DNA of 64,000 bases from Gadus chalcogrammus (GCF_026213295.1 NC_079426.1:26598902-26662901); one strand, 5' to 3'. Positions 46,602-60,532 are shown, counted from the first letter of the stretch. The notes: generated by a model not told the origin, from the letters alone. Translations and numbers: made by a program.

Positions 46602-47030
46602 TTAACAAGGACACGTTGGTGTAGTTGTGTTGAGTAATGTCACAGATTTCAATGTAAAATTGCCGTTAATGTGCAGCCATCGGGTCTTCGTTAGCCAATG
46701 GGATGAATGCTCATAGCTTCATAGATTGCCGTGGAGGGATTACATTGTAATGAGTGGAAAACCCCCTGCGTTGAAAAAAGCAGCACAAGGTCCTCCGTTA
46801 GCCAATGGGATGAATCCTCATAGCGTCTCTATGTGCAGCCATCGGGTCACCCGTTAGCCAATGGGATGAATGCTCATAGCTTCATATATTGCAGTGGAGG
46901 GATTACATTGTAACGAGTTGAAAACCCCATGCGTCGAAAAAAGAAGCACAAGGGTACCCTTTTGCGTCAGAAGCTGAAGCCAAAGTCATTGACCGTTCGT
47001 CAAAAATCGACACGCTCGGAGTAAGAATGG
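46602..47030 (+). repeat. CCAAT-containing repeat, copy 2
   Basis: Direct repeat of 845-1205 with three units around GTTAGCCAATGGGATGAAT, one more than the other copy. It ends ATCGACACGCTCGGAGTAAG. Confidence 0.85.
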
Positions 47031-47479
47031 GTTGTCTCAGAACATGCGACCGCAGGTATTTCATGCCCCCCCTTCCCCCCCCCCCCCCCCCCCGTGCTCC
47101 ATGATGGCTAACCAGTGTCTCTTGGAATCAATAGTGTTTCTATTTCCGACCACATCCGCGGCAAGGAGAGCGATTTTGGGGAACACTCTTATGCAAGTCT
47201 GTTTGTGTGTGTGTCATGAAGTCTAAATATAAAAGCCAGGATCATATTTTCTGTGCTCATAAACGGGTGAATTGGTTGGGGTCTGGAGTTTCCAAACCCT
47301 GATGGTGGATGGTCTGTTGGAGAAGCAGCCAATTGTAGATCTGTCGATTAAATCAACATTTATGAGACACAGACAGACAAACATACTGGGTATTTGGACA
47401 TTTTTTACACTCAAAGAAAGTCAGACCGACAGACTGAACCCTCAGTAGTTGTTGTATAATGATCTTTAGATATTGAGGT
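47031..47479. other. Non-coding stretch with poly-C run
   Basis: A 17-base C run lies near 47,077. No gene or repeat partner recognised. Confidence 0.45.
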
Positions 47480-47500
47480 AGAGAGAGAGACACAAAGAGC

Positions 47501-47534
<34 letters not shown>

Positions 47535-47640
47535 CATTCAGACGGACAGCGTGATATGCTGGATGTAAGGTGGGGCTAAATTCATGTTAGAGGCAAGGCC
47601 TGGACAGAGAAAAGAAGCAGAGCACCCATAACTCAGTCTG

Positions 47641-47698
<58 letters not shown>

Positions 47699-47800
47699 GG
47701 GGAGAGAGGGTAAGAGAGACAGAGAGAGGGAGTTGAAGGAAGAGAGAAAGAGAGACAGAGAGAGAGAGACAGAGCCAGAGCCAGAGAGCAACTGAGGTTC
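47480..47800. repeat. Two (GA)n polypurine tracts
   Basis: GA-rich runs at about 47,480-47,532 and 47,643-47,800, with unique sequence between them. Confidence 0.95.
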
Positions 47801-47984
47801 CAGACAGACTTATAGCCTGGGAGCGGGCAGAGGACAACACGTTCTGCTGGAGGACGTCTGGGCTCCTGTGGTATGCTTGTCGTCTTCCTTTCATCTGTAA
47901 TGTTATCTCATGGCTAACACACTCCCATACCTAAATACCCACCATTAACTATATGTTCTATCAACACACCCCCCACACAGGCTC

Positions 47985-48146
47985 ACAGCCCCACACATGT
48001 GCACACACAATGACACACACACACACACCCACACACACACACAGTCCAACAGACAGACACACACACACTGAACCGCAGACCAGCAGACAGAAAGACACAC
48101 ACACACATACACACATCGACCCACACAGACACACACACAAACATAT

Positions 48147-48213
<67 letters not shown>

Positions 48214-48220
48214 CGCACAC
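47985..48220. repeat. (CA)n microsatellite, long and interrupted
   Basis: CA-rich over 235 bases; the pure core is at about 48,150-48,208. Confidence 0.95.
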
Positions 48221-48487
48221 GTACACAAACTGCATCAGCTATCTATCTATCATCCATCCATCATTCTCTCTCTCTTCTACGTAGAGAGAAAAATTAGGAG
48301 AATGAGTGTACAGTCACGGGTGAGAGTTGTAGCCTTATGTGTTTTTGTGGACCCTCTACCCGTCCTCAGTCAAAAAATAAAGAAATAAGAAATATTGAAA
48401 AGAATAGAAAGAAACAGATTCAAGCTTTACATGAAATCTTTAGTTCCATCTGTAATAACCTCGGATCCTCTTCAAGTCCTGGTGGCT

Positions 48488-48612
48488 GGGTGTGAGTGTG
48501 TGTCTGTCTGTGTGTATGAGTGTGTGTTTGTGTGTCTGTATGCTCGTGTGAGAGTGTGTGCGTGTGCGAGTGTGTGCATGCGTGTGAGTGAGTGAGTGAG
48601 TGAGTGTGTGAA
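48488..48612. repeat. (GT)n / (GAGT)n microsatellite
   Basis: GT-rich with CTGT, CGTG and a short GAGT run at the end; opposite polarity to the CA tract 270 bp upstream. Confidence 0.9.
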
Positions 48613-49139
48613 AGGGAATGAGTGAGAGAGATATTCCATTCTTACATTCTAACGCACCCAGCGAGAGTTAAAAGGTAAGAAACGAATGACGAGAGCAGGA
48701 GGGGGGGACTGAGACTTCAGGGAGCTCTCCCCTGGAAAGAGCAGCTCCACAGCCTGTTCAGAAGCACAGAGCAGAGGGTCAAATGGAACAAGAATAAGAT
48801 AGGGAGGTGAGGAGCAGAGGAGTGGAAGGTAGAGGAGGGGAGACGAAAGGAGGGCAGTGAGGGAGGGGAGTAAAAGGAGAGAAGCATGGAGATGAGTGGA
48901 GAGAGATGGCCCTGACACAATGTGTCCAACAGTGTTAGACCAGTGAGCGTTACAGTAAGAGCTCTCTGGATGGTTCGTCACAGGCTCCTTCTGTCTTTAA
49001 TTATACTATCTTCAGTAATGTCTGGATGGACTCAGAGTCACGATAGCAGGCATGAGGCTATCAAAAGGAAATGGAGCTAAAGTGTTTTTTAATGGCAGAG
49101 AGACCTGAACAGTCGGGATAAAGTGAAATGGAGGGACGG
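48613..49139. other. Non-coding, partly purine-rich
   Basis: G/A-rich around 48,800-48,900; no gene recognised. Confidence 0.45.
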
Positions 49140-49326
49140 CCTAGAGAGAGAGAGAGAGCTATATAGACGGAGAGAGCGAGAAAGAGAGTGCGAGAGAGTG
49201 CAAGAGAGAGAGAGACAGAGGGGGAGGGAGGGAGGGAGGGAGAGAGAGAACAAGAGGGAGTACGAGATGGAGAGGAAGAGAGAGGGAGATAGAGAGAGGG
49301 AGGGAGAGAGGGTAAGAGAGACATAT

Positions 49327-49412
<86 letters not shown>
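49140..49412. repeat. (GA)n polypurine tract, about 270 bp
   Basis: Almost wholly G and A; the last 80 bp are pure GA dinucleotides. Confidence 0.97.
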
Positions 49413-49417
<5 letters not shown>

Positions 49418-49487
49418 ATTGATTCCACATGTCTCACAGTGCTACATTACTACCATAACCCCAAAACGTCCCCGCCCACGCACACTC

Positions 49488-50015
<528 letters not shown>

Positions 50016-50619
50016 GGGGGGGGTGCCTACATGTTTGTGGGTATTTGTGTTGTGTCTAGATATATAGAAAGATAAATAGATAGAGAGGTGGAGAAATGGA
50101 GGAATAAATGGTAAGATATATAAATAGATGCATGGTTGGCTGGCTAGATGGATGGAAATATAATGAATTACTTGCATATTAAGAGAAGGAGATCAGGTCC
50201 CAAAGTGACCAGAGGGCCGCACAGGAGGAGTTAGTTTCACCAGAGCTTTGTGATCAGTAGTTCTACTCTTCCCATGACCCTCTCCTCACTCTGGAGCCAG
50301 ACCACTGAAATAACAGCGTGTTCCGTTTCCTCAGGGTCACGACCCCGGGGGGAAGGGAGGCTGTTTTTGATATGTCACCTCACTGCCAGGGAATGTTCTA
50401 GAAAACAAGACATCTCTTATGGTGAGACTAAATCTAAAGCCTGCCATATACATCCGCCGTCCGCCTTTTCTCTACCTATAAATCAAGACTCAAGAACAGG
50501 GTCTGAAGGGGCATTAAACCAGGGCCCCAGAGGAGAGATTAGGGCTCTCTCCTGGGCTGTTGTTGAAAGGTTTCTATGGAATGTGGGGGTAAATGAACTG
50601 AATTTAGAGAGTGCTGAGA
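50016..50619. other. Non-coding stretch
   Basis: No gene recognised; short GATA-like motifs near 50,060-50,150. Confidence 0.4.
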
Positions 50620-50830
50620 GAGGAGGTAGGGGGGAGGGAAACAGGGAGGAAGACAGGGAGGGATGGAGGGAGGGAGAGAGAGGGAGGGTGGGCGGGCGGG
50701 AGACAGGGAGTGGCGAAGGGAGGGAGACAGGGAGGGAGACAGGGAGGGAGAAGGGAGGGAGGGTGATAGGGAGGGAGGGTGACAAGGAGGGAGGGAGATA
50801 GTGACGGAGGGTGGCGGAGGAGGAGGGGGC
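50620..50830. repeat. Polypurine (GGGA)n tract
   Basis: GGGAGG and GGGAGACA units repeat over 210 bp; the arginine/glycine-rich ORF here is an artefact of the tract. Confidence 0.93.
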
Positions 50831-51933
50831 TGTTGCTGTCATTATATAAAGATTAATTAATCCCAGTAGAGAAGCAGAAGTGTTCCCCCAGATGGTTAAG
50901 GGGCCCCTCGCCGCTCTACCTGTGTTTTCCTGACATCAGCATCCACATGTTAATGAGACACTAAGGACCCCACCTCTCTTTTAATACTATGACACAAACC
51001 TGCTCCATTCATCTATGTACACTCATTTTCATTGTTCGTTCAATTCAATTTTAATGAATCGTTTTTTTTTACACTGAATCTGCATTAAAAATCTTCCGAA
51101 GTCTTCGTCTCATTGCGAGTTGGACTAAAACAATTTGGCTCTCACTACCTTAATACTTCCATGCATTATTCCTCCATAATAAAGTCTGCAGCGGTTATAC
51201 AAGGTGCAGTAGCGATTATGCCTCTTTCACAGCGGACCATTTGTTACAAGTTTTTTTACCATTTATCAATTGAAAACTGTCACCAATTTACCTTTGAAAC
51301 GTTACCTACCACTGGTGTTCCCTTGTGCGTGTGTGAATTGTAAATGACGGACACAAACACAGCGTTGCCTTTCAAATGTTTTAAGGTGAAGTTGTACAAG
51401 AAGCACAGCAATGTTCACAAATCATTCAACTGTCATGTCACACTAGCTCTTTGCGGCTAGAACAGTCTTCCAATGTGTGTTTGATTAAGAATGAAGAAAT
51501 CTGTCAGAAAACGTGTTTGTGTTGTTTAAATTCCGAACTGATTTGGTGTCCTATGTTGTTCATATGTTTCCAAAAGAAGCATCAATTGCTGCCACATATT
51601 TTTGCCATCAGCAATGAACCACAATATGCAGAATTTCCTTATGGCATCCATTTTCTTTTTCCTGAGTGTACGTAGTTTGGTGGGAAGACAATGCTGTCCG
51701 AAGCCTAAATCTCTGAGTTACATGTAACTTAGTTTGGTGTGAATACGATGCTATCTGAAGCCTAAATCTCAGAGTTGAAACTTCAGTGTCCAGAGTTGAA
51801 AGTCTCTATATTGATCCAGGACCTCAAACCAATACTGATTATTTGTTGAGCTTGTGCATTTTGTATTGATTTATTTATTTGAATAGGGACGGATACAGAA
51901 AAATAGATAAGCTTGAGAAAGTCATCTGCAGTC
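50831..51933. other. Unique non-coding DNA
   Basis: No gene or named repeat recognised. A phrase with TAGTTTGGTG and CCTAAATCTC occurs twice, near 51,675 and 51,731. Confidence 0.45.
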
Positions 51934-52657
51934 GGTTGCACCAGCAGAACGTAAAGCCGATCATAAGTTTGGGTGTAAAGTCCGCCTTAACGATACGCTC
52001 GACGTAGCTAGTGTCAAACTAAAGGTGTTCTAAATTTTGGTTGCACCACCATTACTTAAGTTGTAACGTTACTAGTAGTGCATAAATTGTACCAGTGTCG
52101 CTTTTAATGACGTTTAGATAATTTCAAGCCAATCATTGACAGCTAACAATGTAAACAGGAAATACCGGCAAGTTTCCACCTTATCCGAGTGAAGACGCGT
52201 TAGCACCCAAATGAGAGGGCAAACAAAACAGTTTCAGTCATTTATTCTCTAAAATTTGCTTGGACGGTATAGGCGTGAGGTTAAGCTATTTGATGGCAGA
52301 TTTTATAATAAATAAATAAATATGATATTCCGCCCGGAAAAACCGAAATCGCGCATATAATTCAACTTCATCATAATAAAGAAATGGATCGATACGGTCA
52401 CGGACAATCCGTTCCCGGCGCAAACCGCGTTGAAACTCCTTTTCCCATTGCTCAAAACGAAAATAGCCATCTTTACCCTCCGTTAGTGTTGAAATCTTTT
52501 TACGTTTTTTTCTTTTAACGGTTCTTTATCGTTAGTATGGAACTTACACCAGCTAGAGGGGAGGTGTAAAATATAAGTTATAACTTAGTGTTACGTTGAA
52601 ACTATCTGCTTGGTTCAACGTAGCCTAAGTGGGACCTTAAGTTCTGCTGGTGCAACC
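51934..52657. mobile_element. MITE with GGTTGCACCAGCAGAAC ends
   Basis: Left end GGTTGCACCAGCAGAACGTA and right end the inverse of GGTTGCACCAGCAGAACTTA. The 724-bp interior has no transposase ORF. No clear target duplication was seen, so the superfamily is open. Confidence 0.75.
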
Positions 52658-53545
52658 AGCTGCTGATGTTTGCATCATAGTGTTTTTAGCCAAATCTAAT
52701 TTATGACCTTTGTCCCTAGTATTATTTTACCAGCTCTCTCGATCATGCACAATTATTTTTCTGAACAGTTATAAAAAGATAAATCGCAAATTTCCTGATA
52801 TTTTAGGGCTTTAATGGATTAATCGCATGATGGTCTGTCGTTAATCGCTATTAATCTCAAATTTATCGCACATTATTTTGCTAAATATTTTTGTTCAATA
52901 TGCACCATACAGGGTGGTTTTCAAGTTTTTAATTCTCACATCAAATGATGCATATTTATTTTATTGGAGATCAAATAAGAATAAAAACCAAAACTTGTGT
53001 CCAACCTGTTTTCCAGAATTGACATAAAACAAACTAAAACAAAACAGGGACCCACAAAGCTCCAGTACCAATATCCTCCAGTAACAAATCATAACTCATG
53101 GCAATTAAACTGATGATTAGAAAGACACATCCTTGTATTTAATTATTGATTGGGAGTTTTGCACGCAAGTCGATCAATGCATCATTTGGACAAATACAAT
53201 AAGCCAAAATTACAACATAAATATCAAGCCCAAGTTTAGCCTAGTCCTATGAGAGAATAGAATAGAATATAAACTTTAATATAACTTTTATAGATACCTC
53301 AATAGGTTACATTTATTGAGAGTCGGGCAATTTAAAGAGGAATACCGTTAAATGCAGGACAAGCATTAATCGTCTCTGTGACTGAACATAATGAGGGCGC
53401 GTCATGTCCACAATCCGTCTTATGCTCAGTAGTGTTTTAGTCTCGTGTTCGGCTCCTGTAGCTGCTAGTTTCCATCCAACAGCAAGGGACTGCTCATCAG
53501 CACAGCTCACTTCTCAGTGAACATGAATGGATATAAAAAACTAAT
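52658..53545. other. Non-coding stretch with hAT-like scrap
   Basis: Around 52,805-52,870 the motifs GGATTAATCGCATGATGG and TTAATCGCTATTAATC resemble the subterminal part of fish hAT MITEs. No gene seen. Confidence 0.4.
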
Positions 53546-53570
53546 ATATATATATATATATATATATATT

Positions 53571-53957
53571 CGATGTCAGCTCCACGGAGCAACAGGTGGC
53601 TGCATTCCTGCAATCGAAGGGGATTGACCTGGACTGCAATGCCATCGAGGCATGCCACCCGCTGCCCAGGAGGAAAACCAGCGACAATCCGGTGGTCATC
53701 ATCAGGTTTGTTAACCGCAAACACAAGACCGCGCTGCTGAGACAGGGGAGGAAGCTGAAGGGAACATGTTCCTGAACGACCATCTCACTAAAAACAACGC
53801 TGACATAGCCAGAATGGCTCGCAATTTGAAAAAGCAGGGGAAAATTCAGAACACTTGGACTGCAAACTGTAAAATATTCATTAAATTAAATGGTTCTCCC
53901 GAGGAGGCTAAAGTCTTGGTCGTCAAGCACATTGAGGAACTGGATAAATACCAGTGA
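53571..53957 (+). pseudogene. LINE ORF1 fragment
   Basis: Encodes the C-terminal half of the ORF1 nucleic-acid-binding protein: CHPLPRRKTSDNPVVIIRFV, then after a one-base frameshift near 53,760, MFLNDHLTKNNADIARMARN and a stop at 53,955. RFVNR and LND-like blocks fit the RNA-recognition type ORF1 of fish LINEs. The N-terminus is missing. Confidence 0.75.
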
Positions 53958-54396
53958 ATAAAAAACACCGCTCAACAATGACACAAACTCAAAGTGTTCG
54001 ATCTAATGCATCCGTAGACAGTGGCAACATAACTCAGGGGATTATGAATAATGACACTTTGGAACTAAACACATTTGAATATACGGATCATAGTGCACTG
54101 GATTTGGAACACGAAATAGACCCGGACAACAATTGTCACTATTACACTGGGGAGCAGTTCAACCGGAGCATTAAGACCGATGGCAAATTATCAATTGTTC
54201 ACTTCAACAGCAGAAGCCTGTATGCAAATTTCACTACTATCAGGGATTACTTGGATACATTTTCACAACCATTCAATATCATCGCAATATCTGAAACCTG
54301 GCTCAATAAGGATAGAGAACTGGACTTTGACATGGATGGTTATGAACTTAGTTATATCAATAGACAAAATAAAGGAGGAGGAGGAGTAGCCATATA

Positions 54397-55821
54397 CAGT
54401 GGGGCAAAAAAGTATTTAGTCAGCCACCAATTGTGCAAGTTCTCCCACTTAAAAAGATGAGAGAGGCCTGTAATTTTTATCATAGGTATACCTCAGCTAT
54501 GAGAGACAAAATGAAAAAAAAAATCTAGAAAATCACATTGTCTGATTTTTAAAGAATTTATTTGCAAATTATGGTGGAAAATAAGTATTTGGTCAATAAC
54601 AAAAGGTCATCTCAATACTTTGTTACATGCCCTTTGTTGGCAATGACAGAGGTCAAACGTTTTCTGTAAGTCTTTACAAGGTTTTCACACACTGCTGCTG
54701 GTATTTTGGCCCATTCCTCCATGCAGATCTCCTCTAGAGCAGTGATGTTTTTGGACCTTCGCTGGGCAACACGGACTTTCAACTCCCTCCAAAGATTTTC
54801 TATGGGGTTGAGATCTGGAGACTGGCTAGGCCACTCCAGGACCTTGAAATGCTTCTTACGAAGCCACTCCTTCGTTGCCTGGGCGGTGTGTTTGGGGTCA
54901 TTGTCATGCTGAAAGACCCAGCCACGTTTCATCTTCAGTGCCCTTGCTGATGGAAGGAGGTTTTCACTCAAAATCTCACGATACATGGCCCCATTCATTC
55001 TTTCCGTCACACGGATTAGACGTCCTGGTCCCTTGGCAGAAAAACAGCCCCAAAGCATGATGTTTCCACCCCCATGCTTCACTGTAGGTATGGTGTTCTT
55101 TGGATGCAACTCAGCCTTCTTTCTCCTCCAAACACGACGAGTTGAGTTTTTACCAAAAAGTTATATTTTGGTTTCATCTGACCATAAGACATTCTCCCAA
55201 TCCTGTTCTGGATCATCCAAATGCTCTCTAGCAAACTTCAAACGGGCCCGGACATGCACTGGCTTTAGCAGGGGGACACGTCTGGCACTGCAGGATTTGA
55301 GTCCCTGGCGGCGTAGTGTGTTAGTGATGGTAGCCTTTGTTACTTTGGTCCCAGCTCTCTGGAGGTCATTCACTAGGTCCTCCCGTGTGGTTCTGGGATT
55401 TTTGTTCACCGTTCTTGTGATCATTTTGACCCCACGGGGTGAGATCTTGCGTGGAGCCCCAGATCGAGGGAGATTATCAGTGGTCTTGTATGTCTTCCAT
55501 TTCCTAATAATTGCTCCCACAGTTGATTTCTTCACACCAAGCTGCTTACCTATTGCAGATTCAGACTTCCCAGCCTGGTGCAGGTCTACAATTGTGTTTC
55601 TGGTGTCCTTTGACAGCTCTTTGGTCTTGGCCATAGTGGAGTTTGGAGTGTGACAATGTGAATCAGACAATGTGATTTTCTGGATTTTTTTTTTCATTTT
55701 ATCTCTCATAGCTGAGGTATACCTATGAAAAAAAAAAAAAAAAATTACAGGCCTCTCTCATCTTTTTAAGTGGGAGAACTTGCACAATTGGTGGCTGACT
55801 AAATACTTTTTTGCCCCACTG
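54397..55821 (-). mobile_element. Tc1-like DNA transposon
   Basis: Ends CAGTGGGGCAAAAAAGTATT and its inverse, with TA at 54,395-54,396 and 55,822-55,823. The terminal inverted repeats extend about 150 bp with very few differences, so the insertion is young. Length 1,425 bp, normal for fish Tc1. Confidence 0.97.
54612..55634 (-). pseudogene. Tc1 transposase, one nonsense codon
   Basis: ATG at 55,632-55,634 ([20 protein letters not shown]) leads a paired-like helix-turn-helix DNA-binding region with [18 protein letters not shown]. The DDE core follows: LWSDET, HDNDPKH and [11 protein letters not shown], the DD34E arrangement. The frame is 340 codons long, the usual size, and only one stop interrupts it: TAA at 55,158-55,160 just after SDETKI, where relatives have a glutamate. 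Without it the frame is open to TAA after GHVTKY. In the family the enzyme binds the inverted ends and cuts and pastes into TA. Confidence 0.95.
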
Positions 55822-58645
55822 TATGTGGACAAGACATTAAATTTCAAGGTGCTGGACAGAATGACAGCAGTAGTGGACAATGTTTTGGAATGTATATCAA
55901 TAGAAATCTGCAAAGAAAAAAGAAAAAATTTGATCATTAGCTGTTTATATAGGGCACCTGGCTCTAATATTGAGGTGTTCAAAGATTGGATGGAAGACAT
56001 TTTCTCCAACAAGGGTAACAAAACCATTTTCATCTGTGGAGACTTCATTATTGACCTTCTTAATCCAAATAAACATAAAATGACAGAGGAATTTATAAAC
56101 ACAATGTACAGCATGAGCTACTATCCCATCATTACCAGACCTAGCAGAACAACATCACATTGTGCCACTCTCATAGACAATATATTCACCAATGACATTG
56201 AAAACAATACGCTAAGCGGACTATTGATAAATGATATAAGCGACCATCTACCAGTTTTTACAGTTTATGACAGGAACTATAAGATCAATAAGCCAGTCAA
56301 AAATAATGAATACAGACGAGTTAGATCTGAAGAATCGATGATTGCTTTTAAAAATGAACTGCAGGCACATAATTGGAATGAAATATATGAGAAAATAGAC
56401 ATTAACAGTGCATATGAAGAATTTCTCAGGATATTCAAAACATTATACAATAAAAACTGTCCAATAAGAAAATATACAAGAAAAATTAAATACTGTGAAT
56501 GTCCATGGATCACGAAGGGCCTACAAAATGCCTGTAAAAAGAAAAATACACTGTACCAGAATTTTATAAGGCTGAAAACTGAAGATGCTGAGAACAGATA
56601 TAAAACATATAAAAACAAGTTAACTAAAATCATAAGAACTAATAAAAAAGACTACTATAGGAATTTATTGGAAAAAAACTAAAACTATATTAGAGGAATA
56701 TGGAACATACTGAACAGTGTTCATAAATTACAGACCGGTCTCGTTATTGCCACAATTCTCCAAAATTCTTGAAAAACTATTCAATAATCGACTGGACAAT
56801 TTCATAGATAAACACAAACTGCTCACTGATAATCAATACGGATTCAGAGCAAATAGATCTACATCAATGGCTTTATTAGAATCTGTTGAAGAAATCACAA
56901 ATTATATGGACAAAAAACAACAATCAATAGGGATATTCCTAGATCTAAAAAAAGCATTTGACACAATAAATCATGACATATTAATAAAAAAACTGGAACG
57001 TTACGGCATCAGGGGTATAGTGGGCAACTGGGTGAGGAGTTATTTGAGTGACAGGCATCAATTTGTGACACTTGGTGATTGTTCCTCTGCGTGTTTGGAC
57101 ATTGCTTGTGGTGTCCCCCAGGGGTCAGTGTTGGGCCCAAAATTGTTTATTCTTTACATAAATGATATATGTAATGTATCGAATGTGTTAAAGCTTGTTC
57201 TGTTTGCTGACGACACAAATATATTTTTTACAGGGGATGATTTATATCAATTAGTAGAGGCGATCAATTTTGAAATTAGTAAATTAAAATTATGGTTAGA
57301 TAATAATAAATTATCGTTAAACTTGAGCAAAACCAAATTTATGTTATTTGGAAACTGCAGAACAAATGAACAAATAAAGATACAGATTGATGGCGTAGAC
57401 ATTGAACGAGTTAGTCAAATAAAATTCCTTGGTGTAACAATTGATGAGAAATTAAACTGGAAATCTCACATAAAACATATACACTCGAAGTTGTCAAGAA
57501 GTATTGCAGTATTATATAAAGCTAAACAGGTTCTGGATCATAAGTCACTACACATCCTCTATTGTTCACTGGTTTCACCTTATTTAAGTTACTGTGCAGA
57601 GGTTTGGGGCAATAATTACAAAAGTACATTACATTCACTTTTTATTCTGCAGAAAAGAGCTATACGGACCATTTTCAATGTTGGGTATAGGGATCATACA
57701 AACTCATTATTCATGCAGTCAAAAATACTCAAATTACCAGATCTGGTTGAATTTCAAACAGCACAGTTAATGTTTAAAGCAAAAAATAACAAACTACTGG
57801 CAAATATTCAAAAAATGTTCACACAAAGAGCAGGGAGTTATTTTTTACGGGGATCGTTTAATTTTAAAATGAAAAAGGTGCGTACAACCAGAAAAGGTTT
57901 TTGTATTTCTGTCTGTGGAGTAAAATTGTGGAATGGGTTAAAAGAAGAGCTCAAACAATGTCCTAACATAAAACTATTCAAAACAAGGTTAAAGGAAATG
58001 ATTCTCACAGGGTACAAGGATGAAGGTGTTTGATTTTCTTTGGGTGTTAATTGTTTAGTCATTTAGTTTGTTATTTATTCTTTATTTTTTTGTATTTATT
58101 CTCTTTCTGAATGAAAAATATTGCTTGGATACAAAAATGTATCAATAGTGAGATAATGTCTTTATATTTTCATGAATGTTTTTTTTTGTTTATATTGTTA
58201 ATTTATTTATTAAATTATTTATTTTTTTGACAAATGTGTAAGAAATTATAGTATATATCTGATATGAACATATAAGTTATACATTTTATTTAAAAAAAAG
58301 ATAAAAAGGAAAAAAAAAAAAAAATTATAATGATATGTTTGGATACGTTAAGGAATAATATATATAAATATAATATATATATATTTATTAACAAATGAAA
58401 TTGTTAATAATTATTATGATTAAGGAATGTTAATTTCAATGAATTACGGAGAAGGGATGGGATTAAATAAGTGTAAACTTCTTCCCACCCCTTTTCGAAC
58501 ATGTTACAATTATCAAGTATTTATCATTTGTGTATCGAATTATGCTTTCTATTTTGTTTAACATCAATAATTTGTGTATGATATATATTTTTTGTTTTCT
58601 TTTACATGTTCGAAATAAATTTAAATCAAAATCAAAAATCAAAAT

Positions 58646-58670
58646 ATATATATATATATACATATTAGTG

Positions 58671-58749
<79 letters not shown>
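58646..58749. repeat. (TA)n repeat
   Basis: TA dinucleotides with one ATTAGTGGTG interruption near 58,664. Confidence 0.95.
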
Positions 58750-58752
<3 letters not shown>

Positions 58753-59441
58753 TGGTGGGCATAGATTTTTTTTTTTAATCTAGATTAATTTTGGAATTAA
58801 TCTAGATTAATCTCTCTATTAAAATGGCAAACGACAAAAAATCCTTTCGTTTACCTTGACAACGGTGAATTATCAAATATAATTCACCGCCGGAAGTTGT
58901 GAAGTGCCCATACAAGTGAACGGAGCATAAACAAAAATAATTGACAGCTGAACATTGGGAAGGCCCATGCAAGTGAATGGAGCAGCCTACAGCATTGAGA
59001 AGAGCCGTGTATCATCCATAATAATGTAAGGTTTAGAAGTTAAATATTTGAAAGTTGTAGAATGAATTAATATAATTTATATTGGAGTTAATTTGCTAGA
59101 AATGTACTTACAATGTTTAGTCAGTTAATCATTTACATATTTATGTCACACAATTATTACTTAGATATTTACATGTTTACATATTTAACACAGTCAGGAT
59201 ATTCTGTTGAATCTGCCGATTCCCTCACGTTTACCTCAGTCTAAATTCTAGCTTCTGATTGGTTAGTTCGGTCACGTGATGGGTCCGAACAAGGAAGTGT
59301 TTGAAAATAGATTAACAGCGATATTTTTTTTATCGCCCGATAAAAGTTACGCGTTAACGCAGCTGTCACGTTAAAATTGCACCGGGGGCGGAAATTATAC
59401 CGGCCTACGTCATCAGGCAACGGACAACAGATTACGTAAAG

Positions 59442-60252
59442 CAGTGGTTTTCAAACTGTGGGGAGGGGCGCCAGAGTTCTTCAGGGGGGGCGCGACGTGA
59501 GTAAAAATAAACCCGAAAAGCCCCCTGAAAGTCGATGATTCAAAACATCAGTCGTGCTTCAACTGCAGAAGTAACGTAACTAAATCAATTTTCAACCGTT
59601 TATCTTCGTGCAAACCATTTAACAAATCTACACACTTGTATCTTCAATAATATCTAAACAGAATTTTGATATCATTTAAAATTTCTTCAGAATCACAGTT
59701 TTAGTTTCATACCGCTTCGTTTTCAGCTGTTTTCATTGAAGACGTCTGCCCATTCTGATACACCTACTTCTAGACATCGTAACTCATTCCTTTTTCAACC
59801 GTTTAACATCGTTCAAACCATTAAACTAATCTACACTCTTGTATCTTCAATACTATCGGAATTTTGATAGCATTTATACTTTTTTCAGAATCACAGTTTT
59901 AGTTTCAAACCAGCATCGTTTTCAGTTGCTTATAATAATTTAGGTCACCATGGCAATGCCGGTAAACAAACCCCGCCGAATAGTCGAATCGCCGGACTGA
60001 AAAGGCAGATCTAATTCGACTCAGAAAATTCAGAGTCGGGAACAGCCCTAGAAAATAATAATGCTGGCTAACTTTAGAAAATTATGTTTCAAATGTTTTA
60101 CAATTATGATCAGAGATGTTTAAAATGTTTAAAATAATTAAAATAGCTTTCAAAACACAGGTATTTAGAACTTTTTTTTTGGGTGGGGGGGGGCTCAGCT
60201 GACATTTTTTCTCTGAGGGGGGGCTCACTCTCTCACACTTTGAAAACCCCTG
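59442..60252. mobile_element. Nested hAT-like MITE
   Basis: Ends CAGTGGTTTTCAAACTGTGG and the inverse of CAGGGGTTTTCAAAGTGTGA. Flanks ACGTAAAG (59,434-59,441) and ACGTAAGG (60,253-60,260) are an 8-bp duplication with one change. The 811-bp interior has no intact transposase. Confidence 0.85.
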
Positions 60253-60483
60253 ACGTAAGGGGTTGTCTGTTGCCAGGCAGGTTTCAATCGCGCTCATGTT
60301 GCCGAAGACAAAATAATATAATACAGATAACGGATCGCTAGATAACACTTGTTTTTACTTTGTATTTGTATTGCATTTAATTGTTTCATCGAATTTAGCT
60401 AGTAAACTGAGTGTTTAATGTGTATCATAGTCTAGCTAGCTTGTGTTAATTGAATTTCCTTAATTTTAATTTTATAATTTAGA

Positions 60484-60499
60484 GAATAGATTATAGGTA

Positions 60500-60532
<33 letters not shown>

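Larger units (their letters stand above)
53954..58033 (+). pseudogene. LINE ORF2, endonuclease and RT (split)
   Basis: An endonuclease domain starts near 54,190 (LSIVHFNSRSLYANF, AISETWLNKDRELDFDMDGY), is cut by Tc1 at 54,397, and resumes at 55,824 with CLYRAPGSNIEVF, FICGDFIIDLLNP and INDISDHLPVFTVYD. The linker ends in a stop at 56,680. RT reappears at 56,717 with FINYRPVSLLPQFSKILEK, IFLDLKKAFDTINHD, GVPQGSVLGPKLFILYIND and LVLFADDTNIFF, and ends at 58,033. Comparison with the family plan shows that the section between linker and NYRPVSLL is missing, an internal deletion of several hundred bases. The Tc1 cut falls between codons in such a way that the LINE frame is intact around it. Inactive. 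Confidence 0.88.
53571..58645 (+). mobile_element. LINE of the L2/Jockey type, 5'-truncated
   Basis: Starts inside ORF1 next to a TA repeat, continues through endonuclease and RT, and ends at about 58,645 with CATGTTCGAAATAAATTT and AATCAAAA units, a familiar fish LINE tail. A Tc1 element is inserted at 54,397-55,821. Neither side has a provable duplication because both flanks are TA repeats. Confidence 0.85.
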
